Positions 25,471 through 33,680 of a DNA stretch of 64,000 bases are shown here, one piece after another. This stretch comes from Clostridiales bacterium (lineage in GTDB: Bacteria > Bacillota > Clostridia > Christensenellales > Aristaeellaceae). The stretch lies in contig SFHK01000013.1 of NCBI GenBank assembly GCA_004556395.1, positions 84,516 through 148,515 of the forward strand, read 5' to 3'. Positions within the stretch are counted from its first letter, which is position 1, and every line of letters starts with the position of its first letter. The notes under the pieces were generated by a model. It worked only from the letters and a program-made list of their open reading frames with translations. It did no database searches and was not told where the DNA came from. The translations under genes and the position numbers were made by a program.

Positions 25471-26370
25471 GTGAAAAAAACGCGTATGCAGGGCACGAGA
25501 CGCTCAGACACAACGGCGGCATTTCTGATGCTGACGCCGTTTCTTTTGTTTTTTCTGACGTTTGTGATTTATCCGGCCCTTAAAAACATCTGGTACTCCT
25601 TCACAAACTACAATCTGGACATGGATATGTGGGTGGGGCTGAAAAACTATCTGCGCCTGCCGAAGGACGATGTGTTTGTGAAGGCGTGCGTCAACACCTG
25701 CATTTACGCGCTTGTGAGCGTGTGCTCCCTGACGATTCTGGGCTTTCTGACGGCGGCGTTTCTGAACCGCTCCGCCGGCGCGGTCAAATGGGTTCGAATG
25801 CTTCTGATCTTCCCGTACGCCACGTCGATGGCGGCGGTGTCGATGATCTGGCTGATGATGTTCGACCCGAACCACGGCTTCCTCAATAAGCTTTTGCACT
25901 TTCTGGGCGCGGGCGGGCGAAGCTGGCTGTTTGACAAAAGCCTCGCGCTCGGCTGCCTGATTTTTGTGAACGTGTGGAAGAACATCGGCTACTGTATGCT
26001 GATCTATCTGGCGGGCATCAATTCAATTCCGGTGGAGCTGTACGAGGCGGCGACGGTGGACGGCGCGGGGGAGATGACGCGGCTTTTCAGGATCACGCTC
26101 CCGATGGTGCGGCCGGTGGCGTTTTTCGTGTTTATTACCACGATGGTGGACGCGTTCAAAACCTTTGAGCAGGTGCAGATCATGACGCGCGGCGACCCGG
26201 TGTACGCCACGACGACGATCGTTCACCAGATTTATCAGCAGGGCTTCAGCGAATTTCGAATGGGCTACGCTTCCGCCATGGCGGTTGCGCTTCTGCTGGT
26301 TGTGATGCTGCTTACCCTGATCAACTTCCGCATAAACAGAGCCGGAGAGAGCGAGGTGAGCCGCGGATGA
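25471..26370 (+). CDS. sugar ABC transporter permease (MalF type)
   Basis: 299 residues with six predicted membrane helices. The EAA loop that docks the ATPase reads PVELYEAATVDGAGEMTRLFRITLP, with the conserved EAAxxDGA-x8-G-like spacing. GGGGGAT 8 nt ahead supports the GTG start at 25471; the frame is open to 25411 but that part overlaps the hairpin. The gene overlaps the next permease by 4 nt. Confidence 0.88.
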   Translation: MKKTRMQGTRRSDTTAAFLMLTPFLLFFLTFVIYPALKNIWYSFTNYNLDMDMWVGLKNYLRLPKDDVFVKACVNTCIYALVSVCSLTILGFLTAAFLNRSAGAVKWVRMLLIFPYATSMAAVSMIWLMMFDPNHGFLNKLLHFLGAGGRSWLFDKSLALGCLIFVNVWKNIGYCMLIYLAGINSIPVELYEAATVDGAGEMTRLFRITLPMVRPVAFFVFITTMVDAFKTFEQVQIMTRGDPVYATTTIVHQIYQQGFSEFRMGYASAMAVALLLVVMLLTLINFRINRAGESEVSRG

Positions 26371-27224
26371 AGAGAACGCGCGGAGACCGGGCGTTCCGTC
26401 TGGTTTCGCTTTTGCTTATGCTGGTTCTGTGCCTGCTGGTGGCGTTTCCGATGTTCATGACCGTGTCCGTGTCGCTTCAGACGATGAACGAGATCTACGC
26501 CGCCGACCCGGTGATCATCCCGACGAAGCTGCGGTTTGAGAACTATCGTGTTGCCATGCAGAGCGGCGACTGGGGACGGTATTTTCTGAACAGCGCTTAT
26601 GTGACGGTGGTCACGGTGCTCATTTCGCTGGTGATCAACTCGATGTCCGGCTATGTGTTCGCGCGCATTCCGTTTCGCGGAAGGGACACGCTGTTTATGC
26701 TGATTCTGCTGGGCATGATGATTCCCACGCAGGTGACGCTGATTCCCGTGTTCACGCTGCTTAAGAAGATGAGCTTTTTCGGCGGCGGCTCGTCCGGGCT
26801 GATCAATACCTACGCGGGACTGATCATTCCCTTTATCGCCGGTTCGTTCGGCGTGTTCCTGACGCGGCAGTTCTACGTGGCGTTTCCGCAGGAGCTGGAC
26901 GACGCGGCGATGATGGACGGCTGCGGTCGGTTTGGCACATATCTGCGCGTGTATCTGCCCCTGAGCGGGCCGGTGCTGGCGTCGCTGGGCGTTCTGAAGT
27001 TCACGGGCACGTGGAATGAATACACGTGGCCGCTGGTTGCCACGAGCGGCGACGCGATGAAGACCGTGCAGGTGGCGCTGACGGGCTTCCGCGACGAAGG
27101 AGAAATTTACTGGAATCTTCTGATGGCCGCGACGCTGACCGCGTCCCTGCCGATTTACTTCGTGTTTTTCTTTGCGCAGAAGCACTTCGTGTCCGGACTG
27201 CTGGCCGGAAGCGTGAAGGCATAG
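26367..27224 (+). CDS. sugar ABC transporter permease (MalG type)
   Basis: 285 residues, six membrane helices; the EAA loop is FPQELDDAAMMDGCGRFGTY followed by LRVYLPLSGPVLASLG. With the MalF-type partner it forms the channel of a CUT1-type importer. No ATPase gene is present in the operon, so a shared MsmX/UgpC-type ATPase encoded elsewhere is expected to energise it. Confidence 0.9.
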   Translation: MKRTRGDRAFRLVSLLLMLVLCLLVAFPMFMTVSVSLQTMNEIYAADPVIIPTKLRFENYRVAMQSGDWGRYFLNSAYVTVVTVLISLVINSMSGYVFARIPFRGRDTLFMLILLGMMIPTQVTLIPVFTLLKKMSFFGGGSSGLINTYAGLIIPFIAGSFGVFLTRQFYVAFPQELDDAAMMDGCGRFGTYLRVYLPLSGPVLASLGVLKFTGTWNEYTWPLVATSGDAMKTVQVALTGFRDEGEIYWNLLMAATLTASLPIYFVFFFAQKHFVSGLLAGSVKA

Positions 27225-27234
27225 GAGGCGCGCC

Positions 27235-28095
27235 ATGCTGTACGTGATCGTTTCGATGCTGTTCTTTTTCCTTCAAAACGCTGTGAACAAGGCCTTCGGC
27301 AACCATTATCGCGCAGATACGCGGCTTCTGATGCTGTATCAGCTGCCCGTGCATCTGACGATGCTCGCGTGCCTTCTTCTGATGGGCGCGCGCCTGAACC
27401 TGCCCGTGGGCGGCTGGCTGCTGGCGATTGGCTACGGAATGATCTTCCTGAGCACCATCACGCTGATGACCAAGTCGCTGTCCGTGGGGCCGATCGGGCA
27501 GACGACGCTGATTGTGAACCTGTCTTTGCTGCTTTCGCTGATCGCGGGCGTGGCGTTCTTTGGCGAGCGCATGACGGTGTGCCGCTGGCTGGGCATTCCG
27601 TGCATCCTGCTGACGCTGATCCTGAGCGCGCTGGGCGGGGGAGACGACAAGAAGAAAAGCGGACGCTGGCTGGCGCTGGTGCTCGTTACGATGCTGGGGG
27701 ACGGCAGCCTGTCGCTGGTACAGAAGACGTTTGTGACGCTGTATCCCGAGGCGGAGGTTTCGGCCTTCATCCTCGCGTCGGTGCTGGCGGGCACGGCGAT
27801 CAGCGGCGCGATTGTGCTTCAGTCCGCCTGCGTGGGAAAGCTGGCGCTTCCGCAGGAGAAGCTGCGCTTCTTCCTGTATGCCGTGCTAGTGGGCGCGGGC
27901 ACGGTGTTCGGCACGCTTTACAGCATGAAGGCGCTGACGGTGCTTGACGGCGTGGTCGTGTTCCCGGTGCGGCAGGGCGGCCTGATCGTGCTGATTACGA
28001 TATACGGCATCCTGCGGTATAAGGACAAATTCGACCTGCGAATCGGAGCTATGCTGGCCAGCGGCCTGCTGGGAATTGTGCTGTTGAACCTGTAA
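27235..28095 (+). CDS. DMT/EamA-superfamily transporter
   Basis: 286 residues with about ten hydrophobic segments in two repeated halves, the drug/metabolite transporter layout. Segments such as SVGPIGQTTLIVNLSLLLSL and MKALTVLDGVVVFPVRQGG are typical. TAGGAGG lies 6 nt before the ATG and the gene follows the permeases by 10 nt, so it is the last gene of the catabolic operon; it could export an end product of the pathway. The substrate is unknown. Confidence 0.8.
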   Translation: MLYVIVSMLFFFLQNAVNKAFGNHYRADTRLLMLYQLPVHLTMLACLLLMGARLNLPVGGWLLAIGYGMIFLSTITLMTKSLSVGPIGQTTLIVNLSLLLSLIAGVAFFGERMTVCRWLGIPCILLTLILSALGGGDDKKKSGRWLALVLVTMLGDGSLSLVQKTFVTLYPEAEVSAFILASVLAGTAISGAIVLQSACVGKLALPQEKLRFFLYAVLVGAGTVFGTLYSMKALTVLDGVVVFPVRQGGLIVLITIYGILRYKDKFDLRIGAMLASGLLGIVLLNL

Positions 28096-28149
28096 ATGCG
28101 CGTGAATATACGCAACATACAGTTAACGGAAGAAAATTTCCAAAAAGTG

Positions 28150-28178
28150 TTGACAAAAGCCCTATAGTGTAGTATTAT
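28150..28178 (+). promoter_or_regulatory. promoter of the tRNA cluster
   Basis: TTGACA (28150-28155), 17 bp, TATTAT (28173-28178), 42 nt upstream of the first tRNA. Confidence 0.7.
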
Positions 28179-28220
28179 ATCAAAGTCGTCGATGCGACGA
28201 CAACGCAGGCAGGAACCTGA

Positions 28221-28293
28221 GGGAGCATAGCTCAGTTGGGAGAGCATTTGCCTTACAAGCAAAGGGTCACAGGTTCGAGCCCTGTTGTTCCCA
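28221..28293 (+). tRNA. tRNA-Val (anticodon TAC)
   Basis: Full cloverleaf: acceptor GGGAGCA pairs with TGTTCCC, D arm GCTC/GAGC, anticodon loop CTTACAA, T arm with GGTTCGAGCC. No CCA is encoded. Confidence 0.95.
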
Positions 28294-28300
28294 GAAATGT

Positions 28301-28375
28301 GGTCCGGTAGTTCAGTTGGTTTAGAATGCCAGCCTGTCACGCTGGAGGTCGAGGGTTCGAGCCCCTTCCGGATCG
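28301..28375 (+). tRNA. tRNA-Asp (anticodon GTC)
   Basis: Acceptor GGTCCGG pairs with CCGGATC (one G-T wobble), anticodon loop CTGTCAC between CCAGC and GCTGG, T arm GAGGGTTCGAGCCCC. Discriminator G, as expected for Asp. No CCA encoded. Confidence 0.95.
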
Positions 28376-28382
28376 CTTTTAT

Positions 28383-28455
28383 GGCTCGGTAGCTCAGTAG
28401 GTAGAGCAGGAGACTGAAAATCTCCGTGTCGGTGGTTCGATTCCGCCCCGCGCCA
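28383..28455 (+). tRNA. tRNA-Phe (anticodon GAA)
   Basis: Anticodon loop CTGAAAA between GGAGA and TCTCC, D arm GCTC/GAGC, T arm GGTGG/CCGCC. The acceptor GGCTCGG faces CCGCGCC, leaving one T-C mismatch at the fourth pair; discriminator A. Confidence 0.92.
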
Positions 28456-28462
28456 TTCTTTT

Positions 28463-28535
28463 GCGGTAGTAGCTCAGTTGGTAGAGCGCCACCTTGCCAA
28501 GGTGGAGGTCGCGAGTCCGAGTCTCGTCTACCGCT
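28463..28535 (+). tRNA. tRNA-Gly (anticodon GCC)
   Basis: Acceptor GCGGTAG pairs perfectly with CTACCGC, anticodon loop TTGCCAA between CCACC and GGTGG, T arm with GAGTCCGAGTCTC. Discriminator T. No CCA encoded. Confidence 0.93.
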
Positions 28536-28547
28536 TTTCTTATGCCC

Positions 28548-28619
28548 GGTGCCATAGCCAAGTGGTAAGGCAAAGGTCTGCAAAACCTTCATTCCCCGGT
28601 CCGAATCCGGGTGGCACCT
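28548..28619 (+). tRNA. tRNA-Cys (anticodon GCA)
   Basis: Acceptor GGTGCCA pairs perfectly with TGGCACC, anticodon GCA at 28580-28582 within AAGGTCTGCAAAACCTT, T arm CCCGGTCCGAATCCGGG. Discriminator T, as expected for Cys. Confidence 0.94.
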
Positions 28620-28622
28620 GAA

Positions 28623-28659
28623 AGTTCCGGCTGGTTAAACAGTCGGAGCTTCTTTTTTG
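28623..28659 (+). terminator. terminator of the tRNA cluster
   Basis: An 11-bp stem with wobble pairs (28623-28633 with 28640-28650) is followed by TTCTTTTTT. Confidence 0.75.
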
Positions 28660-28685
28660 TTCAAAAGGCGCTTTCTGCTTGCAGA

Positions 28686-28720
28686 AAGGCCGCTTCCTTG
28701 ATGTGCGGGGAAGCGGCCTT
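28686..28720. terminator. second hairpin after the tRNA cluster
   Basis: A perfect 12-bp stem (28686-28697 with 28709-28720). It lies 16 nt beyond the stop codon of the minus-strand gene at 28736 and probably ends that transcript, while backing up the tRNA terminator. Confidence 0.6.
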
Positions 28721-28735
28721 TGTGAAGGAAACGGA

Positions 28736-29098
28736 CTAATCCAAATCCAGACGCAGAACGTCAAAGGAAATGTATTCGCCATCGGATAGATCATTCGGTA
28801 TATGCGCATCCAAGCTGATTTTCAGGTTATTGACTTGAACAATCCCCTCTTGCTTTGAAATCAGCTTTCCCGTTAGGTTATAAGCAAAATATGGCGGCAG
28901 TTTTGATACGGCGCAGCGCTGTTCAGCGGCACGCACCATATTCGTGCATGAGAAGCCCGATAGTCCGCTGACTGTCATTCCGGTTTTGACCGCATCAATT
29001 GGATACGAATAGCAAAGAACTTCACATGCGCCGTCCGAAACGATGAGTTCGGCTTCCTTTCCGCTTTTATCGAAACGCAGAACATCTTGGACGTACAT
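28736..29098 (-). CDS. hypothetical protein, 120 residues
   Basis: Not recognised. The protein is acidic to neutral, without signal peptide or membrane segment, and reads as a mostly beta-stranded small domain (VLCYSYPIDAVKTGMTVSG, ISLDAHIPNDLSDGEYISF). AAGGGGGT lies 9 nt ahead of the ATG, which supports expression. Base composition here is more AT-rich than in the neighbouring core genes. It is one of three minus-strand genes in an accessory patch placed directly behind the tRNA cluster. Confidence 0.6.
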   Translation of the reverse strand: MYVQDVLRFDKSGKEAELIVSDGACEVLCYSYPIDAVKTGMTVSGLSGFSCTNMVRAAEQRCAVSKLPPYFAYNLTGKLISKQEGIVQVNNLKISLDAHIPNDLSDGEYISFDVLRLDLD

Positions 29099-29183
29099 AC
29101 GCTGTTACCCCCTTTACCCATCTTGGCAGAGACGAAGGTTCCTCGGCATCAAAACGATGAATTGACGCTGCTGGGCGCATGAT

Positions 29184-29870
29184 TTATTTCGGAAGCCCAT
29201 TCTTTTGCAGCGATTTGAGCTTTTCTTCCAGTTCCTGTCTGCGCTGGAATGCGGCGATGACGGCGGGGTCGTCCGGAATCAGGAAGCCCTGCGCGATGCA
29301 GGCCGGAAGGGCAAACGTCTTTTCAACGCCGTTTACTTCGAATTTGAGCCGGTTTTCTTCCTGCCGGAGGATTTTCACGCGTCCGAAGGCCTTTGTCCGC
29401 ATTTCCATGCCGGTGAAATCGCAGGTCGGCAGCGCGTTCAGCTCCGCCTGAACGGACTCGATTGCCGTTTGAAGCGTGGCGGCTTCGGACTGCTTTTCGC
29501 TGTCACGCTCGTCGCGAAGGCGCTGAACGCGCTCCGTGTACGCGGCGCCGCCGAGCTCTGAACGAATTTTCATCAGAATCCTGCCCAGATGGTTTTCTCC
29601 CTTGCCGGTTCGCGCATCCACGCCCCAGTAGGTGTCGTGCCAGCCGTTTCCCTCCGTCAGCTCAAGATCGCCCGTATCGAGCAGCTTTTGGAGCAGATCG
29701 GGATTCTGCGAAAACTTTGCCCGAACGACCTCTTCCATGACGCCGTTCTTCACGGTTTCCCAGTCCGCGCGCAGCTGAACCTTTTTCCCTTCGCGCTTGG
29801 CCACCATGCCGTTCATGGCGCTGAAACCGTCCCGCACGGCCGGATCGAGGGTCTTGGATAATGACGGCCG
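29184..29870 (-). pseudogene. NADAR (YbiA-like) domain gene, 5'-truncated
   Basis: The frame encodes KTLDPAVRDGFSAMNGMVAK, then LRADWETVKNGVMEEVVRAKF, GDLELTEGNGWHDTYWG and GENHLGRILMKIRSELGG, which is the second half of a NADAR/YbiA domain, followed by a coiled, charged C-terminal extension. The domain's first half (the FLSNFYP-type segment and the E-H/F-Q-x-x-K helix) is missing: homology stops at the residues SKTLDP near 29870, and the open frame beyond it has no family resemblance, no ribosome site and only a TTG to start on. NADAR proteins remove ADP-ribose from nucleic acid bases or riboflavin intermediates. An internal start at ATG 29816 would give a fragment; I read the gene as broken. 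Confidence 0.55.
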
Positions 29871-30001
29871 TCTATGAACTGTCGGCAGCCTTAAGGCAGC
29901 GCCGCACAAATGAGGTGGTCGTCCGGCGAATGGATTTTTCGTCAGATGCAAATGCAAATTTCGAAGGTTTACTGGAGGTAAATCGAGGAATTTGTGATGC
30001 C

Positions 30002-30394
30002 TTAATATCCCTGATCGACGAGCTGCCAGCTTCCGCCGCTTGGACGGAGGAGCACCCAGCTCCAGTTTTTGCAGGTGCTGTTCGGTTCCAGCGAACCGTC
30101 TCCGCCGGAGCCGTCGACATTGAAGGTGGAAAGCAGAACGATCACGTCGGAAGCGTTATAGCGCGAAAGATAGTCCTGATGCCGGCCGACCGCTTCATCG
30201 CCCGCGTAGCCGATTTCGATCAGCGTGCAGCCGCTCCACGAACGGGCGAACTCGCTCAGAACGGTCTGCGCGGCGGCGGAAATTTCCTCCTGCGAATAGA
30301 TATCGGAGGAAACCTCGTGAATGACGACGTTTTTCACATTGCCGCCGGAGCCGAGCATGAACAGAGACAGAATCAGAGCAAGCAGAGACTTCAA
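30002..30394 (-). CDS. small secreted protein, DUF4829-like
   Basis: About 130 residues from a TTG at 30394 (139 from an ATG at 30421). The N-terminus LKSLLALILSLFMLGSGG is a signal peptide or anchor. The rest has IYSQEEISAAAQTVLSEF, WSGCTLIEIGYAGDE, ASDVIVLLSTFNVDGSGGDG and ends NWSWVLLRPSGGSWQLVDQGY, a pattern I associate with small exported DUF4829-type proteins of Clostridia; that family label is tentative. The TTG is favoured because GAGGTG sits 6 nt before it, although the ATG just upstream is also in frame. Function unknown. Confidence 0.6.
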   Translation of the reverse strand: MKSLLALILSLFMLGSGGNVKNVVIHEVSSDIYSQEEISAAAQTVLSEFARSWSGCTLIEIGYAGDEAVGRHQDYLSRYNASDVIVLLSTFNVDGSGGDGSLEPNSTCKNWSWVLLRPSGGSWQLVDQGY

Positions 30395-30489
30395 AAAAAT
30401 CACCTCGCAAATCAATTTCATTTGACATATGAAATTATACAGAAATTCAGCAAAAAAGCAGGTTTGCGCGCGTATTTTGCTTTTAACAC

Positions 30490-30518
30490 TTGCGCGCGGG
30501 TTCGTCATCAGGTATAAT
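30490..30518 (+). promoter_or_regulatory. promoter of the GH4 gene
   Basis: TTGCGC (30490-30495), 17 bp, TATAAT (30513-30518), 46 nt before the start codon. Confidence 0.5.
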
Positions 30519-30564
30519 GTGGAGGAGGACATCCGGGAAACGGATGAATCGGGAGGGGACATTC

Positions 30565-31887
30565 ATGGCACACAAAATCGCGTTTATCGGCGCCGGAAGC
30601 TTTGGATTTACCAGAAGTCTCGTTCGAGACCTTCTTTCTTTCCCCGCGTTCAACGATGCGGAAATCGCTCTGATGGACATCAACGCCGAAAGGCTGGATT
30701 CGATCACCCGCGCGGTGAAGCGCATTGTCGAGGCCGGAAATTATCCGGCGAAGGTGGTTTCCACGATGGATCGCGCCGAGGCGCTCAAGGGCGCGAAGGG
30801 CGTTGTGACCACGATTCTGCACGGCGATGTGGATGTGTGGCAGCACGATATTCTGATTCCCAAGAAGTACGGCGTGGATACCAACGTGGGCGACACGCGC
30901 GGCCCCAGCGGCATTTTCCGCTATCTGCGCACCGTGAACCCCATTCTGGACATTGCCGCCGACATCGAGCGCTATTGCCCGGACGCGGTTTATCTGAACT
31001 ACACCAACCCCATGGCGATGCTGTGCCGCGCGGTTCAGGGCAAGTTCCCGAAGCTCGTCACCAGCGGTCTGTGCCACAGCGTGCAGGGCACCGCGAGCAT
31101 GCTGGCCAAGTGGATCGGCGCGCCGGAAAACGAAATCGAGTACACCTGCGCGGGCATCAACCATCAGGCGTTCTACACCCAGTTCCTGTGGAATGGCAAG
31201 GACGCGTATCCGCTGATCAAGAAGGCGATTACCGAGAATCCTGAAATCTACAATGAAGAGCTTGTGCGCAACGAGATGTTCCTTGCGCTGGGCTATTACG
31301 TAACCGAGTCCTCCGGCCACAACAGCGAGTATTGCGCGTGGTTCAGAAAGCGCCCGGATCTGATCGAGAAGTATTGCACGCACGGCACGGGCTGGAATCC
31401 CGGCGTGTACGCGTACATTCTGGGCGAGTATCGCAACCGCGAGACGACGTGGAAGACGCAGATTGAGGAGTGGTTCCAGAAGCCCGTGGAGCTGGAGCGC
31501 GGCAAGGAGTACGCGGCGTCCATCTTCAACGCCATCTTCGGCGACGGCACGCTGTTCAAGTTCAACGGCAACGTGCGCAACTTCGGTCTGATCGACAACC
31601 TGCCCTACGGCTGCTGCGTCGAGGTGCCGGTGCTGGCCAGCAAGCGCGGCCTTGAGCCGATTCACGTGGGCAAGATGCCGCCGCAGTGCGCGCTGCTCAG
31701 CGGCACGAACGCGCAGATCGAGGAAATGGTCGTTGAGGGCGGCATCGAGGGCGACCGCGACATGATCTATCAGGCCATCTGCTACGACCCGCTCACGGCT
31801 TCTGTTCTGAGCCTGCGCGAGATCCGCGATATGGTGGACGAGATGTTCAGGCAGAATGAGGACTGGCTGCCCCAGTTCAAAAAGTAA
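30565..31887 (+). CDS. glycoside hydrolase family 4 (alpha-galactosidase/alpha-galacturonidase type)
   Basis: 440 residues. GH4 enzymes cleave glycosides by NAD-dependent oxidation at C3 and need Mn2+. Seen: NAD-binding KIAFIGAGSFGFTRSLVRDL at the N-terminus, DTNVGDTRGPSGIFRYLRT, YLNYTNPMAML, metal-ligand Cys in SGLCHSVQGTA and His in CAGINHQAFYTQF. The CHSVQ motif places it with alpha-galactosidases (MelA) and alpha-galacturonidases (LplD) rather than the phospho-glucosidases. Cytoplasmic. GGGAGGGG supports the ATG at 30565; a terminator follows. Confidence 0.88.
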   Translation: MAHKIAFIGAGSFGFTRSLVRDLLSFPAFNDAEIALMDINAERLDSITRAVKRIVEAGNYPAKVVSTMDRAEALKGAKGVVTTILHGDVDVWQHDILIPKKYGVDTNVGDTRGPSGIFRYLRTVNPILDIAADIERYCPDAVYLNYTNPMAMLCRAVQGKFPKLVTSGLCHSVQGTASMLAKWIGAPENEIEYTCAGINHQAFYTQFLWNGKDAYPLIKKAITENPEIYNEELVRNEMFLALGYYVTESSGHNSEYCAWFRKRPDLIEKYCTHGTGWNPGVYAYILGEYRNRETTWKTQIEEWFQKPVELERGKEYAASIFNAIFGDGTLFKFNGNVRNFGLIDNLPYGCCVEVPVLASKRGLEPIHVGKMPPQCALLSGTNAQIEEMVVEGGIEGDRDMIYQAICYDPLTASVLSLREIRDMVDEMFRQNEDWLPQFKK

Positions 31888-31911
31888 GCCAGGGCATCAT
31901 ACCGAGTCTGG

Positions 31912-31939
31912 AAAAGCGGACATTCGCGTGTCCGCTTTT
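31912..31939 (+). terminator. terminator after the GH4 gene
   Basis: A perfect 11-bp stem (31912-31922 with 31929-31939) with a TTCGCG loop, ending in its own TTTT. Confidence 0.7.
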
Positions 31940-31959
31940 CCCGTGAAATGAGGAAGAGC

Positions 31960-32904
31960 ATGAAACAGGCAAAAATAGTCGTCGTCGGCAGCTTTAATGT
32001 GGACATTACCGGCTATGCCGAGCGTCTGCCGCGAAACGGCGAAACGGTGTTCGGCCGCAGCGTGTCGATGGGGCCGGGCGGAAAGGGCTTTAATCAGGCG
32101 ACGGGCGCGCACCGCGCGGGCGCGGACGTGGTGATGGTCGCGGGCGTCGGGAAGGACGATTTTTCAAATTTCGCACATCGGCAGTTCGCGTCCGAGGGAT
32201 TGAGCGAAAAATACGTGGCGGAGATGGACGAATACAGCACCGGCTGCGCGCTGATCGAGGTGGACGGCCAGTCGGGCGAGAACCGCATCGTCGTGGTTCA
32301 GGGCGCGAACGCCCAGCTGTCACGGGCGCATGTGCGCGCGGCGGAGGCGGAAATCGCGTCGGCCGATCTCGTGCTTACACAGCTGGAAACTAATCTGGAG
32401 GCTGTCGACGAGCTGAAGCGGCTGGCGAAGAAGCACGGAAAGACGCTGGTCGTGAATCCCGCGCCGTTCGGCCCCGTGCCGGAGGGCTTCTTCGAGGGTG
32501 TGGACGTGTTTACGCCCAACGAGACCGAGGCGGAATATTACAGCGGTCTTGCGGTGAACACGGAAGCGGACGCGGCGAAGGCCGCGGAGAAAATGCGGGA
32601 GCTTGGCGTGAAGAGCGTGGTCATCACGATGGGCAGCCGCGGCGCGTATTGCGCGGGCGAGGATGAATGCGGCATGGTTGAAAGTCCCGTCGTGAAGGCC
32701 GTGGACACCGTGGGCGCGGGCGACGCGTTCACCGGCGCGCTGTGCGCGAAGCTGGCGGAGGGAAACAAGCTGATGGACGCCGCGCGCTTCGCCGCCTGCT
32801 TTGCCGCGCTGGCCGTTACGCGAAAGGGCGCGTGCTCGGCCATGCCCACGAGAGAGGAAGCCGAGGTGTTTCAGCGCGAATTTGAAGCTACAAAGCACAA
32901 ATGA
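31960..32904 (+). CDS. rbsK: ribokinase-type PfkB carbohydrate kinase
   Basis: 314 residues. Ribokinase marks: VVVGSFNVDITGYAERLPR, GPGGKGFNQATGAHRAGADV (substrate and dimer loop), NPAPFGPVPEGFFEGVDVFTPNETEAE and the ATP/anion-hole signature VDTVGAGDAFTGAL with the catalytic Asp near residue 256. It would phosphorylate ribose or a similar sugar at O5 with ATP. GAGGAAG lies 6 nt before the ATG at 31960, which is preferred over the ATG four codons earlier. No ribose transporter is adjacent, so ribose from nucleoside breakdown (see deoD) is one possible source. Confidence 0.83.
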   Translation: MKQAKIVVVGSFNVDITGYAERLPRNGETVFGRSVSMGPGGKGFNQATGAHRAGADVVMVAGVGKDDFSNFAHRQFASEGLSEKYVAEMDEYSTGCALIEVDGQSGENRIVVVQGANAQLSRAHVRAAEAEIASADLVLTQLETNLEAVDELKRLAKKHGKTLVVNPAPFGPVPEGFFEGVDVFTPNETEAEYYSGLAVNTEADAAKAAEKMRELGVKSVVITMGSRGAYCAGEDECGMVESPVVKAVDTVGAGDAFTGALCAKLAEGNKLMDAARFAACFAALAVTRKGACSAMPTREEAEVFQREFEATKHK

Positions 32905-33029
32905 AGCGCATATGAATGCGTTCATTCACAGAATCATCGGGCATGCGCGCATAATTTGACGAATCATGCAGATAATAGCATTCGCGCCGACGAAAAGGCG
33001 AAATATGTAAGGTGAGGACGGATGCAGAT

Positions 33030-33584
33030 ATGCGCGCAACCGGTATTGTTCGAAGAATTGATGAGCTTGGCCGCGTGGTCATTCCCAAGGAAATCAGAAG
33101 GACGCTCCGCATCAGAGAGGGCGACCCGCTGGAAATCTACACCGATCACGACGGCGAGGTGGTGCTGAAGAAGTATTCGCCCATCGGCGAAATCGCCACG
33201 ATCGCCAAGGACTACACCGACAGCCTGTATCGCACGCTGGGTCACGTGACGCTGATCAGCGATCGCGACGCGGTGGTCGCGGTATCCGGCGCGGGCAAGC
33301 GCGACCAGTTTGAAAAGGCGCTGAGCGCCGAGACGGAAAACATCATGCAGGGACGCACGGCGGTTATGAAGAACCTGTCCGACGGCGAGCGCATGCTGCC
33401 GCTGGTGCAGGGCGATCAGACCGAGCAGTACACCGGGCAGATCATCGCGCCGATTCTGGCGGACGGCGAAATCGTCGGCTGTCTGATGCTGGCGGAGCGG
33501 GAGTCCGGCGTTCGCATGACGGCGGTGGATATGAAGGTGGCGGAGACCACGGCGGTGATTATCGGCCGCCAGATGGAGCAGTAG
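33030..33584 (+). CDS. spoVT: stage V sporulation protein T
   Basis: 184 residues. The N-terminal AbrB-like swapped-hairpin DNA-binding domain is nearly invariant (ATGIVRRIDELGRVVIPKEI, TLRIREGDPLEIY); the rest is a GAF-like domain. SpoVT modulates sigma-G-dependent genes in the forespore. The start at 33030 (MRATGIV) matches the family; the ribosome site AGGTGAGG is at 33010-33017. The order spoVT, MazG/YabN, HU, RqcP is the same as in Bacillus subtilis (spoVT-yabM-yabN-yabO with hbs replaced elsewhere), confirming the assignment. Confidence 0.95.
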   Translation: MRATGIVRRIDELGRVVIPKEIRRTLRIREGDPLEIYTDHDGEVVLKKYSPIGEIATIAKDYTDSLYRTLGHVTLISDRDAVVAVSGAGKRDQFEKALSAETENIMQGRTAVMKNLSDGERMLPLVQGDQTEQYTGQIIAPILADGEIVGCLMLAERESGVRMTAVDMKVAETTAVIIGRQMEQ

Positions 33585-33599
33585 GGACGGGAACGCGAG

Positions 33600-33656
33600 A
33601 GCTCCGGGAGAAGGATTCGGCGCGTGACGGCCGGAGTCCCGGAGCTTTCCAGACAC
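33600..33656 (+). terminator. long hairpin after spoVT
   Basis: A perfect 10-bp stem (33600-33609 with 33647-33656) closes a 37-nt loop and is followed by TTCC. The T tract is weak. Confidence 0.4.
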
Positions 33657-33680
33657 ATATGCGCATACCGGAGGAAGCAG

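Noticed and set aside
32911..33000. Sigma-G promoter before spoVT
   Set aside because: CATAATT at 32950 resembles a -10, but no GNATR-like -35 lies 17-18 bp upstream.
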